From: Candidatus Brockarchaeota archaeon
GTDB taxonomy: Archaea; Thermoproteota; EX4484-205; DTQO01
Direction: 5' to 3'
NCBI GenBank assembly: GCA_017601265.1
Contig: JAFNJA010000072.1
Coordinates: forward strand, 1-6,659
DNA: 6,659 nucleotides
The position numbers were made by a program, and so were the translations under genes. Positions 1 through 6,086 of this stretch are shown here, one piece after another (position 1 is the stretch's first letter; the number at the start of each line of letters is the position of its first letter). The notes under the pieces are model-generated. The model saw only the letters and a program-made list of their open reading frames with translations, was not told where the DNA came from and made no database searches.

Positions 1-1
1 C

Positions 2-739
2 GACAACGTCGATCTCGATGCCGCGACCGAGAGGGGCATCGTCGTGACTTACACGCCGGGCGCAAACGCGGTTTCGGTTGCTGAACACGCCTTCGCGCTT
101 TTGCTCGCTCTCGTCAGGAAGGTGACCTCGGCGGACAGGTCGGTCAGGGAAGGGGAGGGGAAAGGGCAGGAATTTGAAGGCGTCGAGCTGGCTGGCAAGA
201 CCATGGGGGTCATCGGCCTCGGCGCCATTGGCTCGAGGGTTGCCAAGAGGGCGATCGCTTTCGAGATGCGCGTCGTCGCCCACGACCCTTACGTCGACCC
301 TGAGAAAGCCTCCTCGCTCGGGGTTGAGCTCGTTGACTTGGACACGCTCCTCAGGCGTTCGGACGTCGTGAGCTTGCACGCGGCGCTCACGGAAAGGACG
401 AAGCACCTCATCTCAAGGAGGGAAATCGGGCTGCTCAAGCCCACCGCGGTTATCGTGAACGCGGCGAGGGGCCGGTTGATCGACGAGGAAGCGCTCGTTC
501 AGGCGTTGAAGGAGAAAAGGATACTAGGAGCCGCGCTGGACGTTTTCCAAGAAGAGCCCCTGCCCCCGGGCCACCCGTTCCTGAAGGAACCCAACGTCGT
601 CCTAACTCCGCACATAGCCGCCTTCACCAAGGAAGCGCTCTCTCGCGGAGACAAGATCGTCGCGGAAGACCTGGCCACAGTCATCAGGGGAGGGAGGCCT
701 AATTACGTCGCGAATCCGAGCGTTTTCACGAAAAATTGA
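2..739 (+). CDS. D-2-hydroxyacid dehydrogenase, phosphoglycerate dehydrogenase-like (5' end cut off)
   Basis: This is an NAD-dependent D-isomer 2-hydroxyacid dehydrogenase, most like 3-phosphoglycerate dehydrogenase, which starts serine synthesis. The frame is open to the left edge and reads DNVDLDAATERGIVV before the GTG at 44, a conserved stretch of the family, so 44 is internal and the real start lies outside the window. Counting from the codon at 2, the Rossmann motif GLGAIG is at about 72-77, followed by Asp95 (HDPY) that would favour NAD. Catalytic Arg156 (NAARGRLID), the Glu of DVFQEEP and His204 (TPHIAAF) are all present. The protein ends soon after the substrate-domain return helix, with no C-terminal ACT domain, so it is the short form without the usual serine-feedback domain. 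Glyoxylate or hydroxypyruvate reductase are alternatives the sequence alone does not exclude. It is convergent with the minus-strand genes to its right. Confidence 0.93.
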   Translation, partial: DNVDLDAATERGIVVTYTPGANAVSVAEHAFALLLALVRKVTSADRSVREGEGKGQEFEGVELAGKTMGVIGLGAIGSRVAKRAIAFEMRVVAHDPYVDPEKASSLGVELVDLDTLLRRSDVVSLHAALTERTKHLISRREIGLLKPTAVIVNAARGRLIDEEALVQALKEKRILGAALDVFQEEPLPPGHPFLKEPNVVLTPHIAAFTKEALSRGDKIVAEDLATVIRGGRPNYVANPSVFTKN

Positions 740-782
740 AGGTCAACCCGTTTAAAACCCCGGGCGTTTCACCGTGCACTTT

Positions 783-1233
783 TTACACGAACTCCCGAAC
801 CCGTCTCGCCTGCCCCGGGTTCTTGTCCACGCGGAAGCTGCCGAGGTTCACGAACCCGTCCATGTCGCCACCTTCCAAAAGCTTGGCGGTTTTTTCGAAT
901 TCGAAATTAAGATGCATCGGCATCGCTCGCGACTTGAGGTAGTGCCGTACGTCGAACCGAGATCGTCAACGGTGCCGCCTTCCACGTTTTCGAAGCTCCG
1001 ATAGCCTTCTCCCGGTCCTGAATTTCCACTTCGATACGCCGCAGGCGTCCTCTCGAAAGGTTCCAGCTTTCCGAGGGCAATGTCGCCGTCAGGCCCTCGG
1101 AGGTGGATCGCGTTGCGGGAGCGTCCGCTTCCCTCGACGAGGCCGTAGGTGGAAGGGCCGGGCAGCGGGCCGACGTACGGGCCCTCATACACATGAAACG
1201 AATCGCGAAGGCCTCACCTTCGCGCCCCGCCAC
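783..1233 (-). pseudogene. Unidentified minus-strand gene broken by frame changes
   Basis: This stretch after acpS has no single long convincing frame, yet consecutive segments look coding in different minus-strand frames. They have natural protein composition and G or C in most third positions. The segments are: 1233 to about 1197 (starts VAGREGEAFAIRF); 1195 to about 1049 in another frame (contains YEGPYVGPLPGPSTYGLVEG and KLEPFER); about 1050 to 984 back in the first frame (contains RIEVEIQDREKAIG); perhaps a short piece containing FENVEGGTVDD; then 965 to 783 in the third frame (contains FDVRHYLKSRAMPMHLNFEF and ends VREFV, TAA at 785-783). The last segment could alone give a 46-residue protein from the ATG at 923. 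I do not recognise the family. The changes could be real decay or indel errors in the assembly; runs of T at 1196-1198 and 987-990 lie at two of the joins. It probably followed acpS in the same operon. Confidence 0.5.
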
Positions 1234-1238
1234 CTGGC

Positions 1239-1628
1239 CTAAGCGTTCCGATGCTCGAGGATCGCGACGGCAACGGCAGTCCCGCTTTCCAGGTCGTGGG
1301 CGATGGACACTCTTATTTCCTCTACGCCGTTTCTCGCGGAATCTTCCGCCGTTCTTCCATTCAGCTTGACGCTCGGTCCAGATCCACAGGTCACGACCTC
1401 TATCTCCCTCCACCTGAGCTTCAACTCGAAGCAGCTCCGGAGGGCTTTGTAAACCGCCTCCTTTGCCGCGAATTTTCCAGCAAGGCAAGGGCACGGATCG
1501 CTCGAACGCGAGCAATCCAGAATTTCTCCCTGGGTGAACGCCCTGCGGAGGAAGTAATCCCCCCTCCTTTCTACCGCGCTCCTGATCTTGCCTATTGACA
1601 GGACGTCGACGCCGATCCTAAAAGGCAT
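1239..1628 (-). CDS. acpS: Holo-[acyl-carrier-protein] synthase
   Basis: This 129-residue AcpS-type phosphopantetheinyl transferase would move 4'-phosphopantetheine from CoA to the serine of apo-ACP in the cytoplasm. The two family signatures are present: GVDVLSI with metal-binding Asp8, and KFAAKEAVYKAL with Glu57. The later strands match too (WREIEV, GPSVKLNG, and the final VSIAHD followed by AVAVAIL). The length is normal for the trimeric AcpS family. The start is the ATG at 1628, just before the first beta strand; there is no clear Shine-Dalgarno sequence, as expected for a gene inside an archaeal operon. The acyl carrier protein gene ends 32 bases upstream on the same strand, so enzyme and substrate are encoded together. 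An oddity is a cluster of cysteines at residues 39, 46 and 48, not needed for the known chemistry. Confidence 0.93.
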   Translation of the reverse strand: MPFRIGVDVLSIGKIRSAVERRGDYFLRRAFTQGEILDCSRSSDPCPCLAGKFAAKEAVYKALRSCFELKLRWREIEVVTCGSGPSVKLNGRTAEDSARNGVEEIRVSIAHDLESGTAVAVAILEHRNA

Positions 1629-1660
1629 TTCCGCTCAGCGAGTCGCTGGAAAGGCCCTTA

Positions 1661-1915
1661 CTACCCGCCCTTCTTTTCTTTTTCAGCGACCTTCCTCTTC
1701 ATGTACTCGATCGCTTGCCCCACGGTTTGGTTCTTTTCGGCGTCTTCGTCCGGTATTTCAAAGCCGAACTCCTCCTCCAGCGCCGCCAAAAGCTCCACGG
1801 TGTCTATCGACTCAGCCATGAGGTCTTTCGTGAAAGAGGTCTCCGGCTTCAAATCTTCGGGTTTGACGCGGAATTGGTCGGCGATTATCCTCTTGACCCT
1901 CTCTTCCACGCTCAT
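1661..1915 (-). CDS. acpP: Acyl carrier protein
   Basis: This is an 84-residue acidic four-helix acyl carrier protein. The phosphopantetheine attachment site is Ser36 in DLMAESIDTVEL, where bacterial ACPs usually have DSLD. It is followed by the typical helix II to III run EEEFGFEIPDEDAEK and the final TVGQAIEYM helix. The C-terminus carries a short lysine-rich tail (KEKKGG). The ATG at 1915 lies only 4 bases after the stop of the GlmU-like gene, which suggests co-transcription and probably translational coupling; acpS follows 32 bases downstream. With AcpS beside it the protein should be made in the holo form. No ketosynthase or other fatty acid synthase gene is visible here, so its acyl cargo is unknown: fatty acid, polyketide, or an acyl group for a modified sugar are all possible. 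The symbol acpP is given by family resemblance. Confidence 0.95.
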   Translation of the reverse strand: MSVEERVKRIIADQFRVKPEDLKPETSFTKDLMAESIDTVELLAALEEEFGFEIPDEDAEKNQTVGQAIEYMKRKVAEKEKKGG

Positions 1916-1919
1916 CTTT

Positions 1920-3200
1920 TCAAGCCTCGGCCGCGGCCATTCCTTTGCTCCTGGTTATTATGTCTTCCCGCTCCTCTTTCGTCTCCTCGTAAACAGTACG
2001 CATCATCTCCAAGTAAGGTTGGGACATCTCGACGCCCCTCCTCTGCATCACCCTCCTCTCCGCCTGCATCGTCCTCCTGAAACCGGAGCCCCTGTTTATC
2101 CTCCCCCTCACGAACCAAGTGAAGCTCGGAACGTGCTTTGGAACGACCTCCCCGCCGAGCAGGTTGCAACCCACGCCGACGACCGTGCCGGTGTTGAGGA
2201 GGCAGCCTATGCCAAGCTTCGTGTGGTCCCCTATGAAGCATCCGACCTTAGTGTCGCCGCTGTCGACCATCCTGCCTCCTACGTAAACCTCGACGTTGCT
2301 GTAATCGTTCTTGAGGTCGCTGTTTGTTGACAAGGCGCCTATGTTCACCCACTCCCCTACGTACGCGTGCCCGAGAAAGCCTGTGTGGTATTTGTTGCTG
2401 TAGCCGTGCATGATGCTCGCCTCAACTTCCCCTCCGACCCTGCAAACGGGACCTATGGACACGTCTTCCCTGACGTTTCCCCTAACGATCATGGAGCCGC
2501 TTCCTATGCTGCACGGCCCCTCTATCCTGCTGAACGGAAGGACCTTCGCTTGGCCGTCGATCATTATCGGCCCGCCGTTGGTGTCCAAGACCACGAAGGG
2601 GTGGATCTCGGCCGTTTCGGCGACGTAAACCCTGTCCTCCTCCCCGTATATCTCCGCCCTCGGGCTAAACTTGCCGAACACCCCCCTCTTGGGGACGAAC
2701 TGGAAATCGTCCTTGATCGCCTTCGAGTTGTGCTCGACGAGCTGCCAAGGATATTCGACGAGGTCGGCCTCAACCTCGACCGAGCCGAACTCGGCCTTGA
2801 GCTTGCCCAGGGCTTCCTCCAAACTTTTGGCGCCGATCCTGTCCATGCTTTCCCGCTTTGCCATGGCGTACACCACGTCCTCCCCCTTGACGGCCACGAA
2901 CTCTTTTTCCAACGGCCTGAGCGAACCAGACCAGGCGAGGAACCTGCCGTTCACGAAAAGGACGTCGTCCCCCTTTAGGGCTTCCATCCTGTTGACCTCC
3001 CCGAACCGTTCCCTGAAAACGGGTTCGAGGTAGCTCCTCATGAAGAATACGGCTTCGGCGCCGGGGCAGCTCCTCCTTATCTTCTCGTATATCTTCGTCC
3101 TGCCGCACCTAAGGTCGAAGACCGGCCGTGTGTAGGCAAGGGGGTAAAGGTTCCCAAATTTCCCGTCCTCGAATACGCAGAGCTTCAATCCACCACGCAA
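1920..3200 (-). CDS. GlmU-like sugar nucleotidyltransferase / beta-helix acyltransferase
   Basis: This 426-residue two-domain protein resembles the alternative GlmU-like family seen in Bacteroidetes and some archaea. Family members are proposed to join UTP to N-acetylglucosamine-1-phosphate and/or acetylate glucosamine-1-phosphate. Residues 5-190 form the N-terminal domain with the family signature VFEDGKFGNLYPLAYTRPVF at 9-28; the classic GxGTRM nucleotide loop is not seen. Residues of about 192-360 form a left-handed beta-helix with imperfect hexapeptide repeats (VAETAEIHPFVVLD, GPCSIGSGSMIVRG, KVGCFIGDHTKLGIGCLLNTG) and a characteristic loop, GEWVNIGALSTNSDLKNDY, at 282-300. A basic and then acidic helical tail follows, from about 366. 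The start is TTG at 3200, about where transcription should begin from the TATA box at 3226-3236; TTG at 3188 is an alternative. It is the first gene of the operon with ACP and AcpS. Exact substrate and acyl donor are unknown. Confidence 0.85.
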   Translation of the reverse strand: MRGGLKLCVFEDGKFGNLYPLAYTRPVFDLRCGRTKIYEKIRRSCPGAEAVFFMRSYLEPVFRERFGEVNRMEALKGDDVLFVNGRFLAWSGSLRPLEKEFVAVKGEDVVYAMAKRESMDRIGAKSLEEALGKLKAEFGSVEVEADLVEYPWQLVEHNSKAIKDDFQFVPKRGVFGKFSPRAEIYGEEDRVYVAETAEIHPFVVLDTNGGPIMIDGQAKVLPFSRIEGPCSIGSGSMIVRGNVREDVSIGPVCRVGGEVEASIMHGYSNKYHTGFLGHAYVGEWVNIGALSTNSDLKNDYSNVEVYVGGRMVDSGDTKVGCFIGDHTKLGIGCLLNTGTVVGVGCNLLGGEVVPKHVPSFTWFVRGRINRGSGFRRTMQAERRVMQRRGVEMSQPYLEMMRTVYEETKEEREDIITRSKGMAAAEA

Positions 3201-3225
3201 CCGGAGCCCATAAGCTCAATCGACC

Positions 3226-3236
3226 GATAAATAAAT
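3226..3236 (-). promoter_or_regulatory. Archaeal-type TATA box for the GlmU-like/ACP/acpS operon
   Basis: On the minus strand this reads ATTTATTTATC, the most AT-rich spot in the 86-base gap between the GlmU-like gene and acetate kinase. Its centre is about 31 bases from the TTG at 3200, which predicts a transcript with almost no leader. The rest of the gap (3201-3286) holds no other clear signal. Confidence 0.6.
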
Positions 3237-3286
3237 CATTGCAAGGCCAATCGTTTTCGGGGAAACGCCGCCCTGACCTGTCCACT

Positions 3287-4510
3287 TTAAGGCTGTTTCC
3301 CCATATCCCCCTTGACCAGCCTCAAGGTTTCGATGGCTATCACGAGCTCCTCATTAGTCGGTATGACGAGGATCTTTACGGCTGAATCGCTCGAGCTTAT
3401 CTCCCTGGCATCCTTCGACGCGATCGCGTTAAGCTCGCCGTCGAGCTTTACGCCCAGGAATCCCAGATCCGCGCATATCATGGACCTGATCGTGGGGTCG
3501 TTCTCGCCTATCCCTCCCGTGAACACTATGGCATCAAGCCCGCCCATCGCAGCCGCGTAAGCGCCGACGTATTTCTTGGCCCTGTAGGCGAAGATCTCGA
3601 GGGCCAGCGCAGCCCTTCTATTGCCCTTGCCAGCCTCCCTCTCGATGTCCCGGACGTCGTTGCTGACGCCGGATATCCCCAGGAGGCCGCTGCTCCTGTT
3701 CAGGACGTTCTCGATCTCCTTGGCTGAGAGCTTCTCCTTGTCCATCATGTAGAATATGATGGAGGGGTCGATGTCCCCGCTTCTGGTTCCCATGACGAGG
3801 CCTTCGAGCGGCGTGAAGCCCATGCTGGTGTCCACGGACTTGCCGTTCCTAACTGCCGTTACGCTGCATCCATTCCCCAAGTGGCACGTCACGATCTTCA
3901 GTGCTTTGAGGGGCATTCCCAACATCTCGGCCGCCTTCCTCGCCACGTAGCCGTGGCTCGTCCCGTGGAAGCCGTATCTGCGTATCCTGTGTCTCTTGTA
4001 GAGTTCGTAGGGGATGGGATACAAGTAAGCTTTCTCGGGCATGGTTTGGTGGAAGGCCGTGTCGAATACGGCGACCTGCGGGATTCCGGGCAGAAGGCTC
4101 TTGGCAGCCTCCACCCCGGCTATGTTCGGCGGATTGTGGAGGGGCGCAAGTTCCGCCCAATCCTTGATGGTGTCCAGGACGCGGTCGTCTATCAACGTGG
4201 ATTCGAAGAAAGCGTCGCCCCCGTGCACGACCCTGTGCCCTACCGCGATGATCTCCGCGAGCGATTCCACCGCCTTCACCTCCCCCCCGTGAAGGATGCG
4301 GAGAACTTGCTCAAGCCCCTGCCTATGGTCCCGAGCCTCGATCTCGAGTTCGACCGAGTATGGCCCGACCCTGTGCTTCAAAGTCGCAGACTTGCCGCCG
4401 ATCCTCTCAAGCAGCCCGCCCGAGACCTCCTCGACCGATTCGGCCTCGAAGACGCTGTACTTAATGGAGGAGCTCCCGCAATTGACCACGAGGACCTTTC
4501 CTTTTCGCAT
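3287..4510 (-). CDS. ackA: Acetate kinase
   Basis: Acetate kinase interconverts acetate plus ATP and acetyl phosphate plus ADP. From the ATG at 4510 the protein has 407 residues, close to the family norm. It opens with the phosphate-binding VLVVNCGSSSIKY. The known active-site elements are all present: Arg in VGHRVVHGG, Asp in VFDTAFHQTMP, the YGFHGTSHGYV loop, HLGNGCS, Arg in VMGTRSGDIDPS, the nucleotide-site FTGGIGEN, and Glu in PTNEEL. The start is uncertain. AGGAG directly abuts the ATG at 4510, too close for normal pairing, while an in-frame TTG at 4525 lies 30 bases after a TATA box and would add five residues. The preceding FolE2-like reading frame overlaps the 5' end. Phosphotransacetylase lies upstream on the same strand, the usual partner. 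Among archaea this pair is well established mainly in Methanosarcina; most others use ADP-forming acetyl-CoA synthetase. Confidence 0.97.
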   Translation of the reverse strand: MRKGKVLVVNCGSSSIKYSVFEAESVEEVSGGLLERIGGKSATLKHRVGPYSVELEIEARDHRQGLEQVLRILHGGEVKAVESLAEIIAVGHRVVHGGDAFFESTLIDDRVLDTIKDWAELAPLHNPPNIAGVEAAKSLLPGIPQVAVFDTAFHQTMPEKAYLYPIPYELYKRHRIRRYGFHGTSHGYVARKAAEMLGMPLKALKIVTCHLGNGCSVTAVRNGKSVDTSMGFTPLEGLVMGTRSGDIDPSIIFYMMDKEKLSAKEIENVLNRSSGLLGISGVSNDVRDIEREAGKGNRRAALALEIFAYRAKKYVGAYAAAMGGLDAIVFTGGIGENDPTIRSMICADLGFLGVKLDGELNAIASKDAREISSSDSAVKILVIPTNEELVIAIETLRLVKGDMGKQP

Positions 4511-4862
4511 CTCCTGGCGCCTCAAACGTAAATTGGCATCGCATTGGACTGCTTAAATGCCTCGCCATATCCTCCCTCTTCAAGAAAAGGACGAACGAGG
4601 CTTCTATCCTGGCCCAGCTCGAAAAGATCCTCTTGACCTCCGCGGCCACCTTCGTTAGGCTCTCGGAATCCAGGTTGAGACCGAGCCTGTGCAATATTTC
4701 CGTGAAATTGCCTATGTCGGGCCCCGTGAAGCCTAAGGGAGGTATGGCGAATACGTTTACCGTTGCAACGGTTGCCTGGCTCGAACCATCCGCGATCGTG
4801 ATGTTGATGGGATGCTTGAGGCCCTTGATACAGACCCCTGTAAGCTTTAGCTTCTCGGACAT
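4461..4862 (-). CDS. Truncated FolE2/MptA-like (GTP cyclohydrolase) protein
   Basis: The 133-residue frame from the ATG at 4862 resembles the N-terminal half of FolE2/MptA GTP cyclohydrolases, T-fold enzymes that open the pterin pathway. LTGVCIKGLKHPINI, ATVATVNVFAIPP and FTEIL match that family's opening strands and first helix, as does the later segment IEASFVLFLKRE. Two points argue against the usual activity. The conserved HMSR segment is replaced by GPDIGN, and resemblance stops near residue 98, so the second half of the family with its metal ligands and CPCS-type cysteine motif is absent. Residues of about 99-133 lie over the acetate kinase promoter and 5' end and are probably unconserved. 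The gene follows pta by 32 bases and has its own TATA-like box, so it may be a small functional protein rather than debris. A pseudogene remnant is the main alternative. Family assignment is by eye. Confidence 0.55.
   Translation of the reverse strand: MSEKLKLTGVCIKGLKHPINITIADGSSQATVATVNVFAIPPLGFTGPDIGNFTEILHRLGLNLDSESLTKVAAEVKRIFSSWARIEASFVLFLKREDMARHLSSPMRCQFTFEAPGDAKRKGPRGQLRELLH
4552..4558 (-). promoter_or_regulatory. TATA-like box upstream of acetate kinase
   Basis: On the minus strand this reads ATTTAAG. Its centre is 30 bases upstream of the TTG at 4525 and 45 upstream of the ATG at 4510. If transcription starts about 25 bases downstream, a transcript starting at the ATG would have a leader of roughly 20 bases containing AGGAG. 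The box lies within the FolE2-like reading frame, around its residues 102-104. Confidence 0.5.
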
Positions 4863-4891
4863 GCGCTCCGAACCTTGGCATCCGCGCCGAA

Positions 4892-4900
4892 TTCTTATTT
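4892..4900 (-). promoter_or_regulatory. TATA-like box upstream of the FolE2-like gene
   Basis: On the minus strand this reads AAATAAGAA, centred about 34 bases before the ATG at 4862, the same spacing as the other boxes in the window. It overlaps the TAA stop of pta (4897-4895), so part of the AT content is explained by that stop codon. The small gene may be transcribed both from here and by read-through from pta. Confidence 0.4.
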
Positions 4901-5920
4901 GCCTTGCCCCGATTCAGGGAGGATGGATTGGGCCAGGACTGAAACGATGGCGATCACGCCTGCTATCTCCTCCGACCTCGCCCCCCTCGAGAGATCGCTG
5001 ATCGGCTTAGCAAACCCCTGGAGTATCGGCCCGTACGCCCTCGCCCCGCCCACGTGCTGCGTGAGCTTGTAGGATATGTTTCCCGAATTCAGGTCTGGGA
5101 ATATCAAGACGTTGGCCCTCCCGGCAACCGGGCCGGGATCTTTCATCTTCTTCCTCGCGACGTCGGCCTTCAGGGCAGCGTCCGCTTGGAGCTCCCCGTC
5201 GATCAAAAGCGACGGGGCTTTCGCCTTCGCGATCTCCGCGGCCTTGATGACCTTGTCAACCAGCGGGTGGCTCGCGCTCCCCTTGGTGGAGAAAGAGAGG
5301 ATCGCGACCCTCGGTTCCCACCCCAGGAGCGCCCTCGCGCTCCTTGCCGAGGAGATCGCTATGTCCGCGAGCTGCTCAGGATCCGGGTCCGGGTTCACCG
5401 CGGCGTCCGCGTAAATCAGCACGCCCCCCTCCCCGACCTCCGGGTTGCCCGTTTCCATCACGAAGAAGCTCGAAGGCGTTCCTATCCCTTCTTGGAACCC
5501 GATTATGAGGTGGCCCGCCTTTATTACGCTCGCGGTCAAGGTCGCGGCTCCGGCGACCATCCCGTCCGCGTCTCCGACCCTAACCATCATGGCTCCGTAG
5601 TACAGGTTCTTGAGGAGGATCCTCCTCGCCAAGGCCTCGGTCACCTCCTTCCCGCTCCTTATCTTGAGGTATTCCCTCACGTACGGGTCGAGCCTGTCGG
5701 AGGCCGAAGGATCCTCTATTGCGATGCCGCCCAAAGAAACCCCGAGCTTGCCCGCCTGGGCTCCAACCTCCCTCTCGTTCCCTATCAAGATCGGTTCGGC
5801 GACGCCCTCCGCCGAAGCTTGGCAAGCGGCCCTCAAGATCCTTTCCTCGCCGCTTTCGGGCAGGACGATCCTTCTCTTTTCCCTGCGCGCCTTTTCCTTT
5901 ATGGCTTCGATTACTTGCAA
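4895..5920 (-). CDS. pta: Phosphate acetyltransferase (phosphotransacetylase)
   Basis: Pta interconverts acetyl-CoA plus phosphate and acetyl phosphate plus CoA, feeding acetate kinase. The 341-residue protein is the short, single-domain form (about 330 residues is usual) without the N-terminal regulatory domain of enterobacterial Pta. Visible family motifs are LPESGEERILRAA at 20-32, KNLYYGAMMV followed by GDADGMVAGA at 117-126, YADAAVNPDPDPEQLADIA, DGELQADAAL, and NVLIFPDLNSGNISYKLTQ at 270-288. The catalytic SDLSRG places Ser311 and Arg312. Glu318 appears where the Methanosarcina enzyme has a catalytic Asp, a conservative difference. The only reasonable start is TTG at 5920: an in-frame TAA lies at 5953-5951, with no ATG or GTG between. 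A TATA-like box sits about 35 bases upstream. It is divergent from endoQ, and on the same strand as the FolE2-like gene and ackA. Confidence 0.96.
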   Translation of the reverse strand: MQVIEAIKEKARREKRRIVLPESGEERILRAACQASAEGVAEPILIGNEREVGAQAGKLGVSLGGIAIEDPSASDRLDPYVREYLKIRSGKEVTEALARRILLKNLYYGAMMVRVGDADGMVAGAATLTASVIKAGHLIIGFQEGIGTPSSFFVMETGNPEVGEGGVLIYADAAVNPDPDPEQLADIAISSARSARALLGWEPRVAILSFSTKGSASHPLVDKVIKAAEIAKAKAPSLLIDGELQADAALKADVARKKMKDPGPVAGRANVLIFPDLNSGNISYKLTQHVGGARAYGPILQGFAKPISDLSRGARSEEIAGVIAIVSVLAQSILPESGQGK

Positions 5921-5950
5921 CTGCCAGCTCGGGCCGGGATCCTGCCGAGG

Positions 5951-5959
5951 TTATTTGAG
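5951..5959 (-). promoter_or_regulatory. TATA-like box upstream of pta
   Basis: On the minus strand this reads CTCAAATAA, preceded by an A-run (GGAAAAA) that could serve as the BRE. Its centre is about 35 bases from the TTG start at 5920, giving a predicted leader of around 8 bases. It lies in the 166-base divergent gap between pta and the endonuclease Q gene (5921-6086). Confidence 0.45.
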
Positions 5960-6047
5960 TTTTTCCAGGTTGCTTTGGAGCTCCGGCAACATGCTGCGTC
6001 GCTGGCGCCGAGAGCCAGGCCTGCAACGCGCGAGGCCGGAGATAGCG

Positions 6048-6055
6048 AAATATAG
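6048..6055 (+). promoter_or_regulatory. TATA box upstream of the endonuclease Q gene
   Basis: AAATATAG, preceded by GCG as in a purine-rich BRE, is the best TATA match in the window. The centre lies about 35 bases before the GTG at 6087, predicting transcription start near 6078, inside the inverted repeat at 6072-6086. Confidence 0.6.
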
Positions 6056-6071
6056 TTGCGCGGCCGAGCCT

Positions 6072-6086
6072 CGGCAGGGTCTGCCG
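6072..6086 (+). repeat. Perfect inverted repeat abutting the endoQ start codon
   Basis: Six bases (CGGCAG), a three-base loop (GGT) and the exact complement (CTGCCG) end at the base before the GTG start at 6087. CCT at 6069-6071 can also pair with AGG at 6090-6092, leaving the GTG as a bulge. It sits over the predicted transcription start, so it could be an operator or an mRNA hairpin at the start codon. A six-base arm in GC-rich DNA can also arise by chance. Confidence 0.4.

Noticed and set aside
44..46. GTG at 44 as the start of the dehydrogenase
   Set aside because: The frame continues upstream to the window edge with conserved family residues (DNVDLDAATERGIV), so it is an internal Val codon.
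750..757. TTTAAAA-type stretch as a plus-strand TATA box
   Set aside because: No supported plus-strand gene begins 25-40 bases downstream; it lies in the convergent gap between gene ends, where AT-rich sequence is expected.
780..785. T-run as a terminator for the dehydrogenase gene
   Set aside because: A run of five T with no stable stem before it is too weak, although the convergent position would suit an archaeal U-tract terminator.
893..906. Perfect 14-base palindrome TTTCGAATTCGAAA
   Set aside because: It falls where the minus-strand frame repeats the codons TTC GAA TTC GAA, so a coding coincidence explains it better than an operator.
907..1515. A single 202-residue minus-strand gene overlapping acpS
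   Set aside because: Its first two thirds overlap acpS out of frame, with low-quality composition. Only short parts of it (near 1233-1197 and 1050-984) look coding, and these are handled as part of the broken region.
2367..2978. Plus-strand open frame opposite the GlmU-like gene
   Set aside because: Antisense of a recognised family with clear hexapeptide repeats; no motif or promoter of its own.
3881..4531. Plus-strand open frame opposite ackA
   Set aside because: Antisense of acetate kinase with all its motifs; it is explained by codon bias on the real strand.
5054..6055. Long plus-strand open frame opposite pta
   Set aside because: It mirrors the strongly conserved pta gene on the other strand; the product is Arg-rich and low in natural motifs, a common artefact in GC-rich DNA.
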